This document shows, one piece after another, positions 31,059 to 34,508 of a stretch of DNA of 34,508 bases. The notes beneath the pieces are model-generated. The model was given only the letters and a program-made list of their open reading frames with translations, was not told the DNA's origin and did no database searches. Made by a program: the position numbers and the translations under genes. The DNA is from a virus: positions 1 to 34,508 of IMG/VR virus record IMGVR_UViG_3300021479_000049; one strand, 5' to 3'. The stretch's first letter is position 1. Each line of letters opens with the position of its first letter.

Positions 31059-33416
31059 ATGTTGCGTTTACGCAAACATGCTAAACGCAAAAAAGATACT
31101 CCAAGAGTAAAGAATGATCTGGTGCCAACTGGGGTCTTAAGGGTCGTCGGCGGGGCCGATACAACCCAGCAAGTACAGCGAGAGAACGCTGTCCGGGCTC
31201 AGAGCCAACTTCCCCCTTCTTCAGAGCTTACTGGGTTAGCAGGTTTTATTACTGACCAGTTTATCTTGATGCGTCGGCACAGGGACAACACCTCTGCCGG
31301 TTGGTCGCACAGATTGTTGATGGCGCTTCGCGCCTTTAATGGTGTATATGAGAACGACGTAATTGAGCAAATCAAAAAGTTTGGTGGGAGCCAAGTTTAC
31401 GCTCGCATAATCGCAATGAAAGCGCGAGGGACAACTTCCCTTTTGAGAGATGTTTATTTGGGGGCTGAACGTCCCTGGGGGTTAGAGCCTTCGCCTGATC
31501 CCCAGGTTCCACCCGAGATAATGAGCGCGATCCAGCAACTCGTTAAAAGCGAAATACAAGGCGCGGTAAAAGCCCATCAAGATGCGACACAGCTACAGAA
31601 CGCGCATCTTCAGGGCCTTGCAGCAATGCATGAGCAAAATGCAAACCAACCAGCAGTAGCCCATGCGCAAGCGCCCCAAGCTCCACCGCCTCCCCAACCC
31701 CTACCTGATGCAAACGCGATACGCGATAGATTCACCGAACTTGAAACTGCTGCGCGAGATGCAGCAAAGCGTAACGCTGCTAAGAAAGCAAAAATTGCAG
31801 AAGATAAGATACAGGAGATACTTGCTCAAGGTGGCTTCTATACTGCTTTTGCTGAATTCCTCGTTGATTTACCTATATTTCCTTATGCGGTAATCAAAGG
31901 TCCGGTAGTTCGCATCAAGACCAGTGTTGACTGGCAGCGCGACCCGGTTACTCTTAAGAGTACTGCACAAACGACCCAAAAACCAATTTTATGTTGGGAG
32001 CGTGTCAGCCCCTTTGATATTTACTGGACACCTGGGGTTGCTAGCGTCGAAGACGCAAACGTAATAGAACGATCACGACTCACCCGGAAAGAACTCAATG
32101 ACCTCCTCGACCTGCCGGGTTATGATCAAGCAGCAGTACGGGCTGTCTTGGACGACTATGGACGTGGTGGACTGGTTGACAACTGGGATCAAACCGATGC
32201 CGAGCGGGCCATTTTGGAGTCGCGAGAAAATCCCAGGTTTAATCAGAGTGGACTTATTGCATGTCTCCAATTTAGTGGTTGGGCACAAGGTAAAAGTTTG
32301 CTTGACGCAGGTTTGCCTCCAGCGATGATTAGCGATGCGACGCGTGATTATTTCATTGAAGCTTGGCTGATAGGGCGCTATGTTATCAAAGTTCAACTTT
32401 CCCCGTCGCCGAGGAAACGTCATCAATATTACGTTACCTCTTTTGAAAAAGTTCCGGGCACTGTCGTTGGGAACGGACTCCCAGACTTACTCGCTGATAT
32501 TAGTACCGTGGCGAATGCCACTTTACGAGCACTTGTTAATAATCTTAGTATTGCAAGCGGACCTCAAGTTGTCGTCAGTGACGACCGACTCGCAGACGGG
32601 GAGGATGGTGAAGACTTATATCCATGGAAACGTTGGCATGTCAAGTCTGATCCATTTGGTAATAACACTCAGGCGGCGATCACGTTCTGGCAACCCCAGG
32701 CTAACTCACAAGAGTTAATGAGCGTTTACACGGCTTTTAGTACATTGGCTGACGAGATGTCGGCGATCCCAAAATTTGTGCAAGGTATGCCAGGGGCAGG
32801 GCCGACCGGTCGCACAGCTTCTGGGTTGGCGATGTTGATGCAGAACGCCGCGAAGATTCTTCAAACGGTAGCGTCGAACATAGACCGAGACGTAGTTGAG
32901 GGCTTACTAACAAACCTTTTAGATATGATTATGCTTACTGATACTTCGGGGTTACTTGATGGGCAAGAGGAAGTTAGAATATTGGGTGTCAACGTTGCGA
33001 TGGCGAAAGAGGCCCAAATTCAGCGCGAGCTTGAGTTTCTGCAAATCACCGCCAACCCGATTGATATGCAAATCATCGGACCCAAAGGTCGTGCCATTGT
33101 TCTTAAACAGGTCGCCGATCATCTCAACATTCCCGGTGCTGATATTGTTCCGTCCGAAGAAGAGCTTGACGATCAGCAGAAGATGCAACAAGCGGCAGCG
33201 GCGGGTGCAGCACAGGGGCAACAGGCTTCTGGAAATACCCAACTCGCTGGACAACACGCCCAAAACGCCAGACAAGCTCAGGGACAACAAGCACCCCGAC
33301 CCGCTCAAGGCGGTCCACAGCTAAACACACAACACCCAGCAGCGGCAGGGCCGCCAGCGGGTACGGGTCCAAACGTTCAAGGCATGACTACGCCTCAAGC
33401 TAGTCCAGGAGAGTAG
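31059..33416 (+). CDS. Portal protein (podovirus-type)
   Basis: 785 residues from the ATG at 31059; an earlier in-frame GTG at 30996 lies inside a hairpin and is rejected. Features: basic start (MLRLRKHAKRKK), a helical coiled region after a Gln/Pro-rich linker, and a central part (ERVSPFDIYWTPGVASVEDA) typical of phage portals (P-F-D-x-x-x-x-P...). A C-terminal GRTASGLAMLMQNAAKI helix matches the conserved G-x-T-A-S-x-x-x-x-L element. The last ~80 residues are Ala/Gln/Gly-rich and disordered. It forms the dodecameric DNA gate. The ATG is held in a hairpin (31057-31081). Confidence 0.88.
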   Translation: MLRLRKHAKRKKDTPRVKNDLVPTGVLRVVGGADTTQQVQRENAVRAQSQLPPSSELTGLAGFITDQFILMRRHRDNTSAGWSHRLLMALRAFNGVYENDVIEQIKKFGGSQVYARIIAMKARGTTSLLRDVYLGAERPWGLEPSPDPQVPPEIMSAIQQLVKSEIQGAVKAHQDATQLQNAHLQGLAAMHEQNANQPAVAHAQAPQAPPPPQPLPDANAIRDRFTELETAARDAAKRNAAKKAKIAEDKIQEILAQGGFYTAFAEFLVDLPIFPYAVIKGPVVRIKTSVDWQRDPVTLKSTAQTTQKPILCWERVSPFDIYWTPGVASVEDANVIERSRLTRKELNDLLDLPGYDQAAVRAVLDDYGRGGLVDNWDQTDAERAILESRENPRFNQSGLIACLQFSGWAQGKSLLDAGLPPAMISDATRDYFIEAWLIGRYVIKVQLSPSPRKRHQYYVTSFEKVPGTVVGNGLPDLLADISTVANATLRALVNNLSIASGPQVVVSDDRLADGEDGEDLYPWKRWHVKSDPFGNNTQAAITFWQPQANSQELMSVYTAFSTLADEMSAIPKFVQGMPGAGPTGRTASGLAMLMQNAAKILQTVASNIDRDVVEGLLTNLLDMIMLTDTSGLLDGQEEVRILGVNVAMAKEAQIQRELEFLQITANPIDMQIIGPKGRAIVLKQVADHLNIPGADIVPSEEELDDQQKMQQAAAAGAAQGQQASGNTQLAGQHAQNARQAQGQQAPRPAQGGPQLNTQHPAAAGPPAGTGPNVQGMTTPQASPGE

Positions 33417-33427
33417 GAGCGATTATA

Positions 33428-33646
33428 ATGGCTACCAGTGAAGAACTTCGTATGGAGAGTGAGCGTGTAGAGGCACAAGCGAAACAAACGCTGACCGATA
33501 TGAAAGCAAGATTGGAATCTCTTGCTACAGAAGTGGAAACACTTTTGCAAGCGTTTACGGCTTGGGAAGAAAACTATACTAGAGATCAGGAGAGACGAGC
33601 CCAAGAAAGACATCCCCAACACCCCGATACAAAACCCAGAAGGTAG
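33428..33646 (+). CDS. Small coiled-coil protein
   Basis: 72 residues: MATSEELRMESERVEAQAKQ, then LTDMKARLESLATEVETLLQ, a heptad-like helix, with a basic, Pro/His-rich end (QERHPQHPDTKPRR). AGGAGC is 7 bases before the ATG. It follows the portal by 11 bases. It might be a scaffold-like or head-completion helper; no family is recognised. Confidence 0.7.
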   Translation: MATSEELRMESERVEAQAKQTLTDMKARLESLATEVETLLQAFTAWEENYTRDQERRAQERHPQHPDTKPRR

Positions 33647-33679
33647 GGGGAAAAATTTTTTACTATAGGAGTAACTTTG

Positions 33680-33967
33680 ATGCCAAAGCGAACTGGGATG
33701 TTAGGGGCAGGATCAAGGGCGATGGGGGGTGGGGGTAAGAAGCCCAACATCCCCAGGACCACGATGATGGGCACGCCTCCTGCCCCTGGTAGTCCCGGTG
33801 GTATGCCAACTGGTCCAGGTGCAATGGGTAGGAGGGCTGCACCCGGTGCTGGCATGGCTCCTGGCGGTGCCAGTGGGATTGGGGGGTTTAAAAAGGGCGG
33901 CCATGTAGGGAAAGAGAAAAAAGAAGAAATGCGGGAGAAAAAAGACCGCCGCCACGAAAAGAAATAG
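33680..33967 (+). CDS. Gly/Met/Pro-rich protein with Lys-rich tail
   Basis: 95 residues from the ATG at 33680, with GGAG 8 bases upstream in the palindrome TTACTATAGGAGTAA (33660-33674). The main part is low-complexity Gly/Pro/Met/Ala; the end reads GFKKGGHVGKEKKEEMREKK, strongly charged. Such proteins occur next to portal genes in related phages; role unknown. Confidence 0.65.
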   Translation: MPKRTGMLGAGSRAMGGGGKKPNIPRTTMMGTPPAPGSPGGMPTGPGAMGRRAAPGAGMAPGGASGIGGFKKGGHVGKEKKEEMREKKDRRHEKK

Positions 33968-33976
33968 GAGAGCTAA

Positions 33977-34159
33977 ATGGCAAAGGTTGCTGGCCGCACG
34001 ACACACGGCATGAAAGGGAAAGAGTGGCCCGCTGAGAAGGGCATGACTGTCCATGCCAGCGGACACCGTGGCAAGGTGAAGGGTGGCGGCCTTGACCCTA
34101 TTTCGTCCAAGACTTCCAACGCAAAGGGTCGAGTCCCAATGCACAAGAAGGCGACTTAA
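33977..34159 (+). CDS. Small basic Gly/Lys-rich protein
   Basis: 60 residues (MAKVAGRTTHGMKGKEWPAE, then GHRGKVKGGGLDPISSKTSN). AGGAGAGCTAAATG is the common ribosome-site block. Strongly basic and probably unfolded; could bind DNA or be packaged. The stop abuts the next GTG start. Confidence 0.7.
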   Translation: MAKVAGRTTHGMKGKEWPAEKGMTVHASGHRGKVKGGGLDPISSKTSNAKGRVPMHKKAT

Positions 34160-34294
34160 GTGGCAAAAGCGGTGCCTGGGGTTACAACGCAAAACCTTAA
34201 AACCAAAGCACCGCACAAGCACGACCCGCTTCCGACAGTTCCAAAGAAAGTTCCCAAACTGAGCAAGGTGAAAACGAAATGGCCAAAGTCATAA
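34160..34294 (+). CDS. Short basic protein, GTG start
   Basis: 44 residues starting at a GTG directly after the previous stop (TAAGTG) with GAAGGCG upstream. MAKAVPGVTTQNLKTKAPHK and on to KVKTKWPKS, rich in Lys and Pro. Overlaps the next start by 16 bases. Coding status is supported by position and composition only. Confidence 0.55.
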   Translation: MAKAVPGVTTQNLKTKAPHKHDPLPTVPKKVPKLSKVKTKWPKS

Positions 34295-34508
34295 AGAAGT
34301 CTGAAGACCCTGGGTTTTTTGCCCATGGGGGTAAGACGAAAATGTTTGGCAAGGGCTCTGCTGGTCCGGCCAAAGCAGCGATCTCTGGTAAGGAGAGTAA
34401 TGACCTTGGCGGCGGTGAATGGGCCAAGGGTGGTTCCCAACATATGTTTGGGAAGGGCTCGGCTGGCCAGAAAACTCCCGGAGTAAGCGGGAAGGAATCT
34501 CAGGTAGG
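34279..34508 (+). CDS. Gly-rich repeat protein, 3' end outside window
   Basis: 76 codons are visible from the ATG at 34279, which has AAGGTG upstream. The unit MFGKGSAG followed 5-7 residues later by SGKES occurs twice, separated by NDLGGGEWAKGGSQH. A dispersed palindrome (34472-34486) lies in the second unit and encodes TPGVS. The stop is beyond the window edge. Probably a small structural or packaged protein. Confidence 0.65.
   Translation, partial: MAKVIKKSEDPGFFAHGGKTKMFGKGSAGPAKAAISGKESNDLGGGEWAKGGSQHMFGKGSAGQKTPGVSGKESQV

Larger units (their letters stand above)
368..34486. repeat. Genome-wide dispersed palindrome, consensus TTACTCC-N-GGAGTAA
   Basis: Clear 15-base copies start at 368, 1603, 4381, 7069, 8035, 8883, 12558, 14236, 15404, 16051, 17010, 17774, 19686, 22413, 23168, 23922, 24397, 24965, 25352, 26077, 26880, 27037, 28126, 28886, 30390, 31948, 33660 and 34472. 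Looser copies lie near 838, 1235, 3096, 5368, 6029, 7958, 10955, 11203, 11886, 13229, 18721, 20407, 21233, 21625, 23565, 24254, 27300, 27886, 30984 and 31099. The halves TTACTC and GAGTAA are best conserved; the centre is usually C/T-C-N-G/A-G. It lies in both coding and non-coding DNA on the whole window. Confidence 0.85.

Noticed and set aside
368-34486. CRISPR array
   Set aside because: The repeats are irregularly spaced over the whole window and within genes. The Cas4-like nuclease stands alone.

Overview
The window looks like part of the genome of a lytic tailed phage, probably podovirus-like, infecting an alphaproteobacterium. It carries TerL, a large portal protein, a virion-type polyvalent protein of more than 1,900 residues, a GH19 endolysin with a holin-like neighbour, and a complete replication set. 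The host guess rests on a phage-borne PEP-CTERM-like protein with the alphaproteobacterial W-(A/V)-MMLLGF type of tail and on small proteins resembling those of alphaproteobacterial phages. It is an inference. I saw no integrase, tRNA, rRNA, IS element or CRISPR array. Both ends of the window cut through genes.

Layout. (1) 1-6301, plus strand: the 3' part of the polyvalent protein gene and three small, translationally coupled genes. (2) 6302-7910: a cassette with a candidate promoter, a Pro/Gly-rich protein and a PEP-CTERM-like secreted protein, bounded by hairpins. (3) 7917-8962: lysis genes. (4) 26876 down to 8935, minus strand: early/replication genes. These include small secreted proteins, a MoxR ATPase with a zincin-VWA partner, family A DNA polymerase, Cas4/RecB-like nuclease, two DNA-binding regulators, VRR-NUC nuclease, SNF2-type helicase, a zinc-ribbon ssDNA-binding candidate and a primase-helicase. 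(5) 26022-28145: a control region rich in palindromes, with promoters facing both ways and two tiny genes. (6) 28146-34508, plus strand: leader peptide, TerL, a hypothetical gene, a TerS-like gene facing the other way, portal, and small basic or Gly-rich proteins up to the right edge.

Regulation is the most unusual aspect. A 15-bp palindrome, consensus TTACTCC-N-GGAGTAA, recurs more than 45 times by eye, in coding and non-coding DNA. In two predicted promoters it sits between -35 and -10, and its right half often supplies the Shine-Dalgarno sequence. A second motif, CGGCAGTGAG, is also over-represented on both strands. Three near-consensus sigma70-type promoters (17933-17961, 23936-23964, 28041-28069) share a separate CAACC-N3-GGTTG operator-like dyad and would switch on the two replication blocks and the packaging block together. 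A leader at 24251-24422 has its own promoter, a three-way-junction fold, mutually exclusive pairings and an intrinsic terminator, like a riboswitch or attenuator. Taken together this suggests a genome-wide DNA-binding regulator of the phage, for which the HTH proteins at 16550-16879 and 17603-17911 are local candidates.
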